Below are positions 53,368 through 62,066 of a stretch of DNA of 64,000 nt, piece by piece. The notes beneath the pieces are model-generated. The model saw only the letters and a list, made by a program, of their open reading frames with translations. It ran no database searches and was not told the origin of the DNA. Every line of letters begins with the position of its first letter. Position 1 is the first letter of the stretch. Origin of the DNA: Nocardioides glacieisoli (lineage in GTDB: Bacteria; Actinomycetota; Actinomycetes; Propionibacteriales; Nocardioidaceae); contig NZ_SDWS01000013.1 in assembly GCF_004137245.1 (NCBI RefSeq), forward strand, positions 1 through 64,000, written 5' to 3'. A program made the position numbers and the translations under genes.

Positions 53368-53982
53368 TCACGCACGCGCACGGTCCCCGAGTGTGGCCAA
53401 TTTGGCGTAGCGGCCCGTCCAACAGCGGCAGAGTGCGCACCCGCTCGTAGACGTCGCCAAACGAAGCAGCAAAGCCCTGCGGGGCTCAAGCAACGCACAA
53501 AAGTCGACGAACCAACTGCTGGCGACCCAGTAGGCGACAGGTGATCCCCAAGCGCCAATCACCCACGGCCACGGACTACTTGAACCGAGGCTGAAGGTGA
53601 GACCAACCAGGTAGGTCAACGTCGCCAGCACTGCCGGGACCATCAGCGCGGCCCCTGAGGGGGCGCACAGCGGGACGATGAGCCAAGCGGTGGCCTCAAG
53701 GCCAAGCCGGCCGCTGGACGCCAGAGCCAGCAGCGCGGGCAGCCAGAGACCTGCCAATGCTAGTGCTCCGCAGAGGTGCCCCGCGACCGGGGAGGTGCGA
53801 GGCCAGAGACGGGACCGCACCCGCGGGGAGAGGACGGGCAAGAGGAATGAGGCCACGAAGCCGAGCGGCGGAACGGTGAATGCCAGAACGCCGGGTGCGG
53901 CGAGCATCGCGGCAGCGCGCACGCGGACGCCCGGCCTCGCGACTCGGTAGGTGTTCGTGGGAAATGAATTCTCCAAAGTCAC
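53368..53982 (-). CDS. Hypothetical membrane protein
   Basis: 204 residues (MTLENSFPTNTYRVARPGVR). About five hydrophobic segments: MLAAPGVLAFTVPPLGFVAS, AGHLCGALALAGLWLPALLA, EATAWLIVPLCAPSGAALMV, VLATLTYLVGLTFSLG and SPVAYWVASSWFVDFCALLE. No family is recognised; the C-terminal tail is Cys- and Arg-containing and could be out of frame. Confidence rests on the hydrophobic periodicity and codon composition. Confidence 0.5.
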   Translation of the reverse strand: MTLENSFPTNTYRVARPGVRVRAAAMLAAPGVLAFTVPPLGFVASFLLPVLSPRVRSRLWPRTSPVAGHLCGALALAGLWLPALLALASSGRLGLEATAWLIVPLCAPSGAALMVPAVLATLTYLVGLTFSLGSSSPWPWVIGAWGSPVAYWVASSWFVDFCALLEPRRALLLRLATSTSGCALCRCWTGRYAKLATLGDRARA

Positions 53983-54267
53983 CAGCCGCCCTCAAAGAAC
54001 CCGAGGAGTCCCGGCTCGGGCTCTGCGGCGGTAGCCACGTTCGCAGCGCGGATCACACCGAACGAGAGGGAAAGAAGTACACACAGCGCCGCAACCGACC
54101 TCACTGTGCGTCCAGCGACGGCTGATCGGCTTCAGGGTCGTGTTCGTTCGGCCGGTGGAACGATCTAGCTCTCGTGCTTTTGACTGGTACGCACCTCCCT
54201 CCCGAGCAGGCCGTTGTCAGCGGGAGTTCGTGTGGCCGGTGGCCAAGTCCGAGGCGCGGAGCGGCGG
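53983..54267. other. Intergenic region
   Basis: About 285 bases between the membrane-protein gene and the CPBP protease gene; no gene or repeat recognised. Confidence 0.35.
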
Positions 54268-55083
54268 TCATCGGAGTACCAACACCAGGAGCAGTCCGCC
54301 GAGGACGACGGTCTGGACGCTGTGCACGCAGATGCCGATCAGTGCGCTGCGATACCGGGAGGCAGGGTAGGAGATGATGAGCGTGTCGATGAGGCTGCCC
54401 GGGATGGACCATGGTGTGTGCAGGTGGTAGACGGCAAACAGGACGCCGTTGGCGAGCCAGTCCCAGCGGCCGAACGCTCCCCGCATGCGGGGCAGGAGGA
54501 GGCCTCTGAAGAGGAGCTCTTCGCCGAGGACGGTGTTGAAGATCATCATCGTGATGGTCAGGGCGAACCACGGCCAGTTCCCCGAGAAGAAGTCCTGGCC
54601 GGCGTTTGACTGGAGGAAGGTCGCGAGGTCGCGGTGGCTCGGCGACGGTATCTTCGGGATCTCCTCGGTTGCGGCCACCGCCAGGATCAGAGGGACGAGC
54701 AGCCACCAGAGTCGGCCACCTCGGCGACGGCTGCGAGGGCTCTGCGGCGCCTGCAGCCAGAGCGCGTCTTTCAGCACCGACCACCGCAGCGATCCGTGCT
54801 CGCGGTGGACAGCGAGCATGACGAAGATGAACTGCCAGACCATGCCGGCGGTGAGGCAGAGCAGGATCGCCCGTGGCCAAGCGCTGGGACCCTCGAAGCT
54901 GTTGGCCAGGAGTGGGGCTCCGACCCAGGCGCCGATTGCCATCGGCAGAGCTGCCACTGCCCAGGTGCCGAGGACACGACGAGGCGAGTACTGCGGTAGG
55001 GACGAGGCACCGGCGCCGTGGGGCGCTCTCTCCGCGATCGGCGGCGGGGCGGGAGGCACTGTGGCGCTGTGGGGCGAACTCAT
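54268..55083 (-). CDS. CPBP-family intramembrane glutamic protease
   Basis: 271 residues with about six to seven hydrophobic segments. The Abi/CPBP motifs are visible: TVLGEELLFRGLLLPRMRGA (EExxxR near 190-197), FAVYHLHTPWSIPGSLIDTL (second His box near 219-225) and IGICVHSVQTVVLG. These are Rce1-like membrane proteases, often linked to bacteriocin immunity or protein processing. It is transcribed away from a two-component system with 133 bp between starts, so that system may regulate it. Confidence 0.88.
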   Translation of the reverse strand: MSSPHSATVPPAPPPIAERAPHGAGASSLPQYSPRRVLGTWAVAALPMAIGAWVGAPLLANSFEGPSAWPRAILLCLTAGMVWQFIFVMLAVHREHGSLRWSVLKDALWLQAPQSPRSRRRGGRLWWLLVPLILAVAATEEIPKIPSPSHRDLATFLQSNAGQDFFSGNWPWFALTITMMIFNTVLGEELLFRGLLLPRMRGAFGRWDWLANGVLFAVYHLHTPWSIPGSLIDTLIISYPASRYRSALIGICVHSVQTVVLGGLLLVLVLR

Positions 55084-55216
55084 GCTGACGACGCTAGGAG
55101 CAGTCGAGCCGTGACCGCGTCGTCCGAAGGCCGTCGCGGCCGCACGACCAACTGGTGAGTGGGTGTCCTACCAGCGGAGGAGGTGTGCGGACCGGGTGCG
55201 GCGATACGTTGGCCGG

Positions 55217-56377
55217 GTGAAGCGGCTGCGGACCTTTCTCGTCAGTCACGGGTTGGATGCAGTCATTGTGATCCTGGCGTGTGCCGCAGCCCTGACGATC
55301 TCGACGCAGGCCGACAGCTCTCGACCCGACGGTGTCCGTCTGGGTGTCGAGATGGTTGCGGTCGTCGTGATGACCCTCTCCTTGTTGCTTCGCCACCGGG
55401 CTCCGTTCTTGATTCCGGCAGGGACGTGGTTGCTGAGCGCTGTCCTCTCCATCGTGGACGGTTCGCTGGTCGTCGGTGAGGCGCCGGTCTCCATCGTCGG
55501 GATGATCGCTGCCGTGCTCCTTGGGGACCTTCGAGATCGGAGGCAGGCTCGGGTCGGACTGGCCGTTGTGGTGGCCTCGGCGGTGACCGTGATCTACCAG
55601 GACCCGGCCCATACCGTCGGCGACTTGTTCTTCGTCCCTGGCCTGTTCGCTGTGGGGTGGTTGGTGGGTTTCGCGCTGCACGAGCGCACCGAACAGACCG
55701 AGGCCGCCGAGGAGCGCGCAGCGAGGGCCGAGTGGAAGCGTGAGAACGAAGGAAGAGTGGCGGTCGCCGAGGAGCGTGCCCGCATCGCCCGTGAGCTCCA
55801 CGATGTCGTGGCCCACGCCGTGAGCGTCATGGTCCTCCAGGTGGGCGCACTGCGGCACCGGCTGCCGGCCGAGGACGTGGTGAGCCGGGACACCCTGCAG
55901 AACGTCGAGGAGGCCGGCCGGAACGCGTTGACCGAGATGCGTCGGCTGCTTGACGCCATGCGTCGCGAGGGCGACCACCATGACCGTGCACCCCAACCGG
56001 GCCTGGACCAGATCGAGGCGCTGTTGGACGACGTACGCGCTGCGGGCCTTGACGCCAGACTGAAGGTCCACGGCGAGCCCGTGCAGCTGTCGCCCGGTCT
56101 GGACCTCTCCGCCTATCGGATCGCCCAGGAGGGCCTGACCAACGTCATCAAGCACGCACACACCCGTCACGCCGAGGTCCATCTCCGGTACGGCATGCAC
56201 GACCTCGAGCTCGAGATCCTCGACCACGGTGAGGGACCGGCTGCCTCGGACGGCTTGGGCCATGGTCTGGTCGGGGTCAGTGAGCGGGTCAAGCTCTACG
56301 GCGGCACCATGACCGCCGGTGCCACGGAGTCGGGTGGGTTCGCCCTGCGAGCCCGACTCCCACTGGAACCCAGGTGA
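55217..56377 (+). CDS. Two-component sensor histidine kinase (NarL/DesK type)
   Basis: 386 residues from GTG 55217 (VKRLRTFLVSHGLDAVIVIL). Five hydrophobic segments cover about 10-155. The HisKA_3 motif ERARIARELHDVVAHAVSVM places the phospho-accepting His near 195, and an HATPase region follows (AYRIAQEGLTNVIKHA as the N box, GLGHGLVGVSERVKLYGG as the G box). It is typical of actinobacterial kinases with a LuxR-type response regulator, encoded 7 bp downstream. Signal unknown, probably membrane stress. Confidence 0.93.
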   Translation: MKRLRTFLVSHGLDAVIVILACAAALTISTQADSSRPDGVRLGVEMVAVVVMTLSLLLRHRAPFLIPAGTWLLSAVLSIVDGSLVVGEAPVSIVGMIAAVLLGDLRDRRQARVGLAVVVASAVTVIYQDPAHTVGDLFFVPGLFAVGWLVGFALHERTEQTEAAEERAARAEWKRENEGRVAVAEERARIARELHDVVAHAVSVMVLQVGALRHRLPAEDVVSRDTLQNVEEAGRNALTEMRRLLDAMRREGDHHDRAPQPGLDQIEALLDDVRAAGLDARLKVHGEPVQLSPGLDLSAYRIAQEGLTNVIKHAHTRHAEVHLRYGMHDLELEILDHGEGPAASDGLGHGLVGVSERVKLYGGTMTAGATESGGFALRARLPLEPR

Positions 56378-56384
56378 CGTCGTG

Positions 56385-57029
56385 ATGATCCGAACGATGA
56401 TTGTTGACGACCAGGTGATGGTGCGGGCCGGCCTGCGCATGCTGCTCGATGAAGAGCCGGACATCGACGTCGTCGCTGAGGCAGGCAACGGTATCGAGGC
56501 CGTCGCACAGGCCGCTCGCTGTCGGCCGGATGTCCTGCTCATGGACATCCGCATGCCCGAGCTCGATGGCCTCGAGGCGACACGGCGGATCCTCGCTGCC
56601 GATGCGGACGCCAGAGTCCTGATTCTGACCACCTTCAACCACGACGACCACGTTTACGAAGCGCTTCGCGCTGGTGCCAGCGGGTTCGTCCTCAAGGACC
56701 AACCTCCCGAGCAGCTGATTGCTGCGGTCCGGATCGTCGCAGCCGGAGATGCACTGCTGTCTCCTGCGGTGACACGGAGTGTCATCGCGCACTTCACGCA
56801 GAACCGGGGAGAGCTGCCACCGAGTGCGATCGAGACCCTCACCGCCAGGGAGATGGACGTGTTTCGCCTCATCGCAGCGGGTCTCTCCAACGCTGAAATC
56901 GGACGGCAGCTCTTCATCAGCGACACCACCGTGAAGACCCACGTGACCAGGCTGCTGCAGAAGCTCGAGGTTAGGGACCGAGCGCAGGCCATCGTGATGG
57001 CCTACCGCTGCAACGTGTTCGAGCTCTAG
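56385..57029 (+). CDS. NarL/LuxR-type response regulator
   Basis: 214 residues from ATG 56385 (MIRTMIVDDQVMVRAGLRML). The receiver domain has acidic DD at 8-9, phospho-acceptor Asp 54 (LLMDIRMPELDG) and Lys near 105 (GFVLKDQPPE). The C-terminal HTH_LuxR reads LTAREMDVFRLIAAGLSNAE, IGRQLFISDTTVKTHVTRLL. It lies just downstream of the kinase and forms a pair with it. Possible targets are the divergent CPBP gene or the pair itself. Confidence 0.94.
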   Translation: MIRTMIVDDQVMVRAGLRMLLDEEPDIDVVAEAGNGIEAVAQAARCRPDVLLMDIRMPELDGLEATRRILAADADARVLILTTFNHDDHVYEALRAGASGFVLKDQPPEQLIAAVRIVAAGDALLSPAVTRSVIAHFTQNRGELPPSAIETLTAREMDVFRLIAAGLSNAEIGRQLFISDTTVKTHVTRLLQKLEVRDRAQAIVMAYRCNVFEL

Positions 57030-57114
57030 CGGAGGTCTGGCAAGGCATGAACGCGCAAGGCGCGCTCCCGCTACGCCCGAAGAGTTCGCCGGCATGCGCG
57101 GCAGCGATTTGCGA

Positions 57115-57303
57115 CTCAACCGAGAAGAGGCGCGCAGGTCGCCGCAGCAGCTATGTAGTCGCCACACCGGAGGGCGCACAACCAGTTCGGCGGCCAGCCC
57201 CCTAATCGTGAGTGCGTCGAGGCCGTCGGTCGGCCAGAAGCATTGCGGAGGTAAGGACCCTGTCGCGGTCCAGGGTGTTGCGTGGTGCACGGGAGGAGCG
57301 TGA
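57115..57303 (-). pseudogene. Dead duplicate of the TetR 5' end
   Basis: The minus strand reads PRNTLDRDRVLTSAMLLADR, then after a 2-base deletion near 57219 DGLDALTIRGLAAELVVRP. This matches, almost base for base over about 57190-57290, the start of the intact TetR gene at 62744 (ccctgatcgtgagtgcgtcg block). The start codon is destroyed and the gene stops making sense beyond about 57150. It is a truncated, frameshifted copy, still standing beside an operator and an MDR gene. Confidence 0.88.
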
Positions 57304-57328
57304 ATACGATGTACGATACGATGTACGG
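57304..57328. promoter_or_regulatory. TetR-type operator in front of the MDR gene
   Basis: Contains ATAC, GATGTAC, GATAC, GATGTAC, GGTAT in tandem (57304-57330); the core GTACGATACGATGTACG lies at 57311-57327. The same GTACGATACGNTGTACG core occurs at 62889-62905 near the live TetR gene. The site abuts the ATG at 57330, so a bound repressor would block initiation directly. Confidence 0.7.
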
Positions 57329-57329
57329 T

Positions 57330-58409
57330 ATGACTCGAGAAGACTGCCCCTTGACGCTTGACAGCCTGGACGACGCCTCAGCCGGAGCTGTGTTGCCCAC
57401 CCGAATGACTGCGGTCGTGCAGCACCGCTACGGAGGCCCCACCCGCTTGTACGTCGCAGAGACCGCACGTCCCATGCCAGGCCCAGACGAGGTGCTTCTG
57501 GCCGTGCGTGCGGCCGGCGTATCGCGCGGCGTGTGGCACATGATGACCGGACTCCCATATATCGTGCGGCTCGTAGGCGGATTGAGGCGACCTCGACGCG
57601 CAACCCCTGGCATGGACGTCTGCGGCGACGTGGTCCAGCTCGGGTCCAGGGTGAGTGGTTTCCAGCTTGGGCAGCGAGTGTTCGGTATCGCCCGCGGCTC
57701 GTTCGCGGAGTACGCGGTGGCCAAGGCGAGCCACCTCACCCCGGCGCCGCCCGAGCTCACCGACGCGCAGGCCGCGGTAACGGCCGAATCGGGCCTCACT
57801 GCTCTCCAAGCACTGGACGCTGCGGGCATCACGACGAACACTGGAGTCGGGTGTCGCGTCCTGGTCGTCGGCGCCGCAGGCGGTGTCGGGAGCTTTGCCG
57901 TCCAGTTGGCGGCGCTCAGCGGCGCCGAAGTTACTGCTGTCTGCAGCGGCAGCAAGGCCGCGTTCACAGCCGACCTGGGCGCCGCCAGGATCATCGACTA
58001 CCGCGTGACCGATCCGCTGTTGCAAGGCACCCGGTACGACGTCATCCTCGATGTGGCCGGGGGTAGGAAGTTGTCGGACCTCCGGGCATCGCTCGCCCCT
58101 CGGGGAACGCTCGTCTTCGTGGGCAACGAGTCCGGCGCCAAGTGGACTGGCGGGTTCGAACGCCCATTCGCCTACCAGGTTCGAATGGCGCTGCGATCGC
58201 AGCGCTTCGTCAACTTGTTGGTCCGCACCGATTCCGCAGACCTCGCTCGCCTTGCCGACCTGGCGAGCAGGGGGGGACTCCGGCCCCGGATCCATGCGTC
58301 GTTCCCTCTCGCAGGGGTCCGCGATGCGCTCGAAGAACTCACTTCCGGCTCGACCGCCGGCAAGATCGCTCTCCGAATCGACGACCAGGATGGGGATCGA
58401 CCCTCATGA
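57330..58409 (+). CDS. MDR NAD(P)-dependent alcohol dehydrogenase-like protein
   Basis: About 359 residues from ATG 57330 (MTREDCPLTLDSL; ATG 57405, MTAVVQHRYGG, is the family-typical start). It has a GroES-like domain and the Rossmann motif VLVVGAAGGVGSFAVQLAAL near 179-198. No zinc-ligand set, so probably a quinone-oxidoreductase-like reductase. In many actinobacteria such a gene lies beside TetR and DUF4386 genes, and here the same neighbours are found, though split by 5 kb of other genes. Probably repressed by the TetR encoded at 62744. Confidence 0.85.
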   Translation: MTREDCPLTLDSLDDASAGAVLPTRMTAVVQHRYGGPTRLYVAETARPMPGPDEVLLAVRAAGVSRGVWHMMTGLPYIVRLVGGLRRPRRATPGMDVCGDVVQLGSRVSGFQLGQRVFGIARGSFAEYAVAKASHLTPAPPELTDAQAAVTAESGLTALQALDAAGITTNTGVGCRVLVVGAAGGVGSFAVQLAALSGAEVTAVCSGSKAAFTADLGAARIIDYRVTDPLLQGTRYDVILDVAGGRKLSDLRASLAPRGTLVFVGNESGAKWTGGFERPFAYQVRMALRSQRFVNLLVRTDSADLARLADLASRGGLRPRIHASFPLAGVRDALEELTSGSTAGKIALRIDDQDGDRPS

Positions 58410-58742
58410 ACATCATTGCCGCGCACAGCCTTCGTTGCTGGGGCGTGACCCGAGACTCTGTGCCGTGGACCCAAGCCATGGAGCACCCGTCGAACGGTCT
58501 TCTACACACAGCCCTCTTGGCGATTGCACAGCAGAAACCCAATGGCCCTGCTACGCGACGACATCACTCGCCGACACGCTCAGCACTGCGCACCCACCCG
58601 ACCTCAGCGCGGCAGCCTGCTGCGCTGATCCCTGCCGGCGCGGCAACCCCTAGTCGCGCGGCAGGCCCCCAGAAGGCGCCGTCCGGGGCTCGCGACCCGG
58701 ACGGCGCCGACGGTGGTTCCTCCAGGCGTCCAGAGGATCGTC
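58410..58742. other. Intergenic region
   Basis: 333 bases after the MDR gene. No gene is supported. A near-palindromic GGCGCCGTCCGGG...CCCGGACGGCGCC pair at about 58676-58708 can form a strong hairpin, possibly a terminator of the MDR transcript. Confidence 0.5.
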
Positions 58743-59039
58743 ATGTCTGGTGGTGACTGGAAGGACATGTTTGGCGCAGCTTGCCGGGGCGACGTCGATC
58801 TGGTTCGGTTCCATGTCCAGGCCGGTGTCGATGTGGACTACGCGCACCCGGAGTTCCAGGAGACGGCACTGGTCGCAGCGATCTTGGCTCGCCACGAGAC
58901 CGTGGCGGACCTGCTGCTGGACTCTGGCGCGGACCCGACCCTCGTCTCAATTGCTGACCAGATCACGCCGTTGGAGGCGGCTCGGCGGTCAGTGCTGCCC
59001 GCGATCGAGCATCGTCTGAGATCGCTGGGCGCAGGCTAG
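58743..59039 (+). CDS. Ankyrin-repeat protein
   Basis: 98 residues from ATG 58743 (MSGGDWKDMFGAACRGDVDL). Two to three ankyrin-type units are visible: DWKDMFGAACRGDVDLVRFH, ETALVAAILARHETVADLLL and ITPLEAARRSVLPAIEHRLR. It is short for the family and without other domains, and may be a fragment or a small protein-binding module. It lies isolated between two remnants. Confidence 0.75.
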   Translation: MSGGDWKDMFGAACRGDVDLVRFHVQAGVDVDYAHPEFQETALVAAILARHETVADLLLDSGADPTLVSIADQITPLEAARRSVLPAIEHRLRSLGAG

Positions 59040-59257
59040 CGGGGCGAAGCTCCACCACGGACGTCTCGTCTGCCCCCCGGGCCAACAGACGCACCGGGGG
59101 TAGGCGACCTCGAACAGTCCCCCGGCCGCCAGGAGGACCGCGCCACTCGCTGCGGCTAGGTCTACCACCTCGAGTGCGTCCAGACCGGCGCCCAGCAGCA
59201 GGGCCGCGTACCCGGCGTCGGGCTGCTGGACTCCAGCAGCACCCCCGGTCCGGCGAC

Positions 59258-59556
59258 GCTAGCTCACCACGACGCCCTGCTCGGCTGCCTGCGCTCCGAC
59301 GGGTTCTCCGATGCCGGGCACGCCCTCGCGCCGCTCGACGCCCTCACCATCGGGTTCGCGGTGCAGAAGGCGGACTTGCCGCTCGTGGGGAGCGGAAGGG
59401 TGACCTGGCTGCGGCGATCGTGGTCGCCATGCCGGCCGATCACTACCCGCACCTGGTCGAGTTCGCGATCGATCGATCATGCAGCCGGGCTACGACTTCA
59501 GAGACAAGTTCGACTTCGGGCTGGACCTCGTCCTGGCCGGGCCCGCCACGCTCTAG
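59258..59556 (+). pseudogene. TetR-family C-terminal remnant, frameshifted
   Basis: The plus strand reads LAHHDALLGCLRSDGFSDAG, then APLDALTIGFAVQKADLP. After frame changes near 59385 and 59478 it continues MPADHYPHLVEFAIDRS and GYDFRDKFDFGLDLVLAG to a TAG at 59554. HHDALLxxLRxxGFS...YPHL...FxxGLDLxLxG is the TetR_C-type ligand domain. It is not a copy of the TetR at 62744 and must be the tail of another regulator; the HTH part is missing. Confidence 0.75.
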
Positions 59557-59607
59557 GGGCTTTCGCCCGGTGACGTGGGCCGAGGTGCACGGCGCCCCTC
59601 GACCCAC

Positions 59608-60054
59608 TCAACCCCGGTGCGTCCGCGGCTCGAGGTTGACCGCGCCGCGCCCGCGTTCGGCGAGGACGTCGCCAGGGTTGTAGAGAGCGCAGGTCCTTAG
59701 GCTCAGGCAACCACAGCCGATGCACGAGTCCAAGTTGTCTCGCAGCCGTTCGAGACGCTCGATCTGATCATCGAGCCGTGGGCGCCAGGATCGGGAGAGC
59801 CTCGCCCAGTCAGCCTTGGTCGGGTTGCGCCCCTCGGGGAGCGAGCCCAGCGCGTTCTGGATCTCGTCCAAGCTGAGGCCCACCCGCTGTGCGGACCGGA
59901 TGAACGCCACTCGGCGCAGGGTGGCCCGGGCGTAGCGACGCTGGTTCCCCGCAGTGCGGCTGGACTCGATCAGGCCTTCGGACTCATAGAAGCGCAGGGC
60001 CGAAGGGGCGACGCCGGCTCGCTCAGCAAGCTGCCCGATCGTCAAGTCCGTCAT
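59608..60054 (-). CDS. soxR: SoxR redox-sensing MerR-family regulator
   Basis: 148 residues (MTDLTIGQLAERAGVAPSAL). A MerR HTH covers the first 75 residues, then a coiled coil, then the [2Fe-2S] motif CIGCGCLSLRTC with cysteines at about 111, 114, 116 and 122, followed by ALYNP, as in SoxR. Actinobacterial SoxR responds to redox-active compounds. It is divergent from the split transketolase genes with 53 bp between starts, which contain the likely operator. This implies SoxR controls that pair. Confidence 0.95.
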   Translation of the reverse strand: MTDLTIGQLAERAGVAPSALRFYESEGLIESSRTAGNQRRYARATLRRVAFIRSAQRVGLSLDEIQNALGSLPEGRNPTKADWARLSRSWRPRLDDQIERLERLRDNLDSCIGCGCLSLRTCALYNPGDVLAERGRGAVNLEPRTHRG

Positions 60055-60070
60055 GATCCGATCCTAGTAG

Positions 60071-60092
60071 TTGACCTCAAGAGAACTTCAAG
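60071..60092. promoter_or_regulatory. Probable SoxR operator
   Basis: TTGACCTCAAGAGAACTTCA, then AG, in the gap between the divergent soxR and transketolase starts. The half-site CCTCAAG and its imperfect partner CTTCAAG are separated by 4 bases, close to the SoxR consensus (TCAAG-N-ACTTGA). The site also overlaps a TTGAC -35-like element, as is usual for MerR-family promoters. Confidence 0.7.
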
Positions 60093-60107
60093 TTGCATCG
60101 TGCAGTC

Positions 60108-60818
60108 ATGACAACCGCTACGGCGCGGACCGATACCCGCACTGGGTTCGGGTTCGACGACCTTCCCGCCTTGCTCTCCCGGATGACCGGCGACGAGAAG
60201 CACAGCAACGCGGCCACCTCCACGCTCGATGTCGTGTGGGTTCTCTACGACCGTGTGCTGCGAGTCTCCCCTGACACCGCGCAGGATCCACACCGCGACC
60301 GCTTCTACCTGTCTAAGGGCCACGGTCCGATGGCCTACTACGCCACCCTCGTCGCGCACGACTACTTCCCCGTCGAATGGCTGGACAGCTGGGGCTCCTT
60401 CAACTCCCCGCTGGGTCACCACCCGGACAGAACCCTCGTTCCCGGTGTCGAGATCTCGAGCGGCTCCTTGGGGCACGGGCTCCCAATGGCGGTGGGTTCC
60501 GCCGTCGGTCTCCGCGCTCAGGCGCTGGACGCCCGGGTTGTCGTGCTGGTCGGTGACGCGGAGCTCGACGAGGGCAGCAACCACGAGGCGATGGAGGTCG
60601 CGGCTGCGCTCGGGCTCGGCAATCTCACCGTCGTCGTCGTCGACAACGCTTCGACCTCCTACCGCGTTCCGGGCCGGATCGCTGCTCGCTTCGCCACCGA
60701 GGGCTGGGACGTGACGTCGGTGGATGGCCGCGACCACGAGCAGCTCGCGGCTGCCCTGTCCCGCCGTACTGACCGTCCGACCGCCGTGGTCGCCGCAGTG
60801 GAGGAGAAGTTCTCATGA
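60108..60818 (+). CDS. Transketolase N-terminal subunit (TPP-binding half)
   Basis: 236 residues from ATG 60108 (MTTATARTDTRTGFGFDDLP). It carries RFYLSKGHGPMAYYATLVAH, GSLGHGLPMAVGSAVGLRAQ and the thiamine-diphosphate motif GDAELDEGSNHEAMEVAAAL, GDG-type with GDA here, then VVDNAST. It is the N-terminal half of a split transketolase, as found in archaea and some bacteria. The stop overlaps the start of the C-terminal subunit by ATGA. The split pair probably acts in pentose interconversion. Confidence 0.93.
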   Translation: MTTATARTDTRTGFGFDDLPALLSRMTGDEKHSNAATSTLDVVWVLYDRVLRVSPDTAQDPHRDRFYLSKGHGPMAYYATLVAHDYFPVEWLDSWGSFNSPLGHHPDRTLVPGVEISSGSLGHGLPMAVGSAVGLRAQALDARVVVLVGDAELDEGSNHEAMEVAAALGLGNLTVVVVDNASTSYRVPGRIAARFATEGWDVTSVDGRDHEQLAAALSRRTDRPTAVVAAVEEKFS

Positions 60819-61717
60819 GAGACCCCCGTCGCGTATTTGCCGACACCGCCGTGTCGCTGGTGGAGAAGGACCGGTCAGTCGCGGTGGTGTACGCGGAGAT
60901 CTCGGGACAGTTCTTCGGCGCCGCCGAGCGCCGACACCCAGACCGCATCATTAACGTCGGCATCCGGGAGCAGCTGCTCGTCAGCGTCGGCGCGGGCCTG
61001 GCACTGACCGGGATGCGTCCCATCCTCCACACGTTCTCCTCATTCCTCATCGAGCGCGCGTTCGAACAGGTGAAGCTCGGGTTCGGACACCAGGACGTGG
61101 GCGGAGTGCTCGTCTCGTGCGGAGCCTCGTTCGACACCTCGTCTGGTGGGCGCACCCACCAGGCGCCTGGCGACGTCTCGCTGATCGACACCGTGCCCGG
61201 CTTCGGGATCCACGTCCCCGGTCATCCCGACGAGGTGGACGCTGTGCTGCGGTGGGCGGTGGCCGGGTCCGGACGCGAGTACGTCCGCGTGCACGCCGCA
61301 CAGAACTCCGTCGCCTTCCCCGTTACGCCGGGACGTTTTCACGTCGTACGCAAGGGCTCGCGTGCGACGGTCGTCGCGGTGGGCCCGATGCTGGATCCCG
61401 TCCTGGCGGCCGTCTCGGACCTGGACGTCACGGTGCTCTATGCCAGCACCGTCAGGCCGTTCGACTCGCGCGGCCTGCGCGAGTCGATCGACCACCCCGA
61501 CGTGGTGCTCGTCGAGCCCTACCTCGCCGGCACCTCAAGCCACCTGGTTGCCGAGGTGCTGCAACACCTACCGCACCGGCAGCTCGCCCTCGGCGTCGGC
61601 CGCACGGAGCTGCGCCGCTACGGCACCCCGGATGAGCACGCCGCCGCCCACGGTCTCGACCCCACCGGCATCCGCCGTTCGATCACAGCCTTCCTCAGCG
61701 CCCGCGCGGTGGCGTGA
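60815..61717 (+). CDS. Transketolase C-terminal subunit
   Basis: 300 residues (MRDPRRVFADTAVSLVEKDR). It has a pyrimidine-binding domain, VVYAEISGQFFGAAERRHPD, INVGIREQLLVSVGAGLALT (catalytic Glu in REQ) and TFSSFLIERAFEQVKLGF, and a C-terminal domain with VVAVGPMLDPVLAA. It is translationally coupled to the N-terminal subunit. Oxidative control by SoxR would link the non-oxidative pentose phosphate steps to redox stress; that link is inference. Confidence 0.93.
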   Translation: MRDPRRVFADTAVSLVEKDRSVAVVYAEISGQFFGAAERRHPDRIINVGIREQLLVSVGAGLALTGMRPILHTFSSFLIERAFEQVKLGFGHQDVGGVLVSCGASFDTSSGGRTHQAPGDVSLIDTVPGFGIHVPGHPDEVDAVLRWAVAGSGREYVRVHAAQNSVAFPVTPGRFHVVRKGSRATVVAVGPMLDPVLAAVSDLDVTVLYASTVRPFDSRGLRESIDHPDVVLVEPYLAGTSSHLVAEVLQHLPHRQLALGVGRTELRRYGTPDEHAAAHGLDPTGIRRSITAFLSARAVA

Positions 61718-62066
61718 GGTTCCCGACGGGCGCAGCGGGTGGACGTCACCTTGTCGCCCCCAAGAGCCGGGCAGGATTGCGCGTCGCTGGTCGAGGCGTC
61801 CCCGGCATCATCGCCGTGACAAGGACGCCGCCGGCACCGCGAAGGATGAGCACGACGCCGACCGGGCACCTCCTACGCCGGGAGGGTGCCCACTTGACGC
61901 TTCTGCACGGTCAGGGCTGACGCCCGGTCACGAGGAGGCGCCAGGGGCGCAATGCACCGGCGCTAATGCGTGCGGTGTGCGCCGGCCCGCATAGGCAGCA
62001 AAGACCCGACGGCCGCGCACAGTCACGCGGTGGCGCGACAGCGATGCGGGCTCAACGTCGGAACGG
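61718..62066. other. Intergenic region between convergent genes
   Basis: About 350 bases between the transketolase and TetR genes. No gene is supported in any frame. A GGGAGGTGCCC/GGGCACCTCC-like stretch near 61863-61895 could pair, but no clear terminator was established. Confidence 0.35.

Noticed and set aside
59040..59240. DUF4386-like fragment on the minus strand
   Set aside because: A stretch such as LDALEVVDLAAASGAVLLAA looked membrane-like, but is too short and has no family motif.
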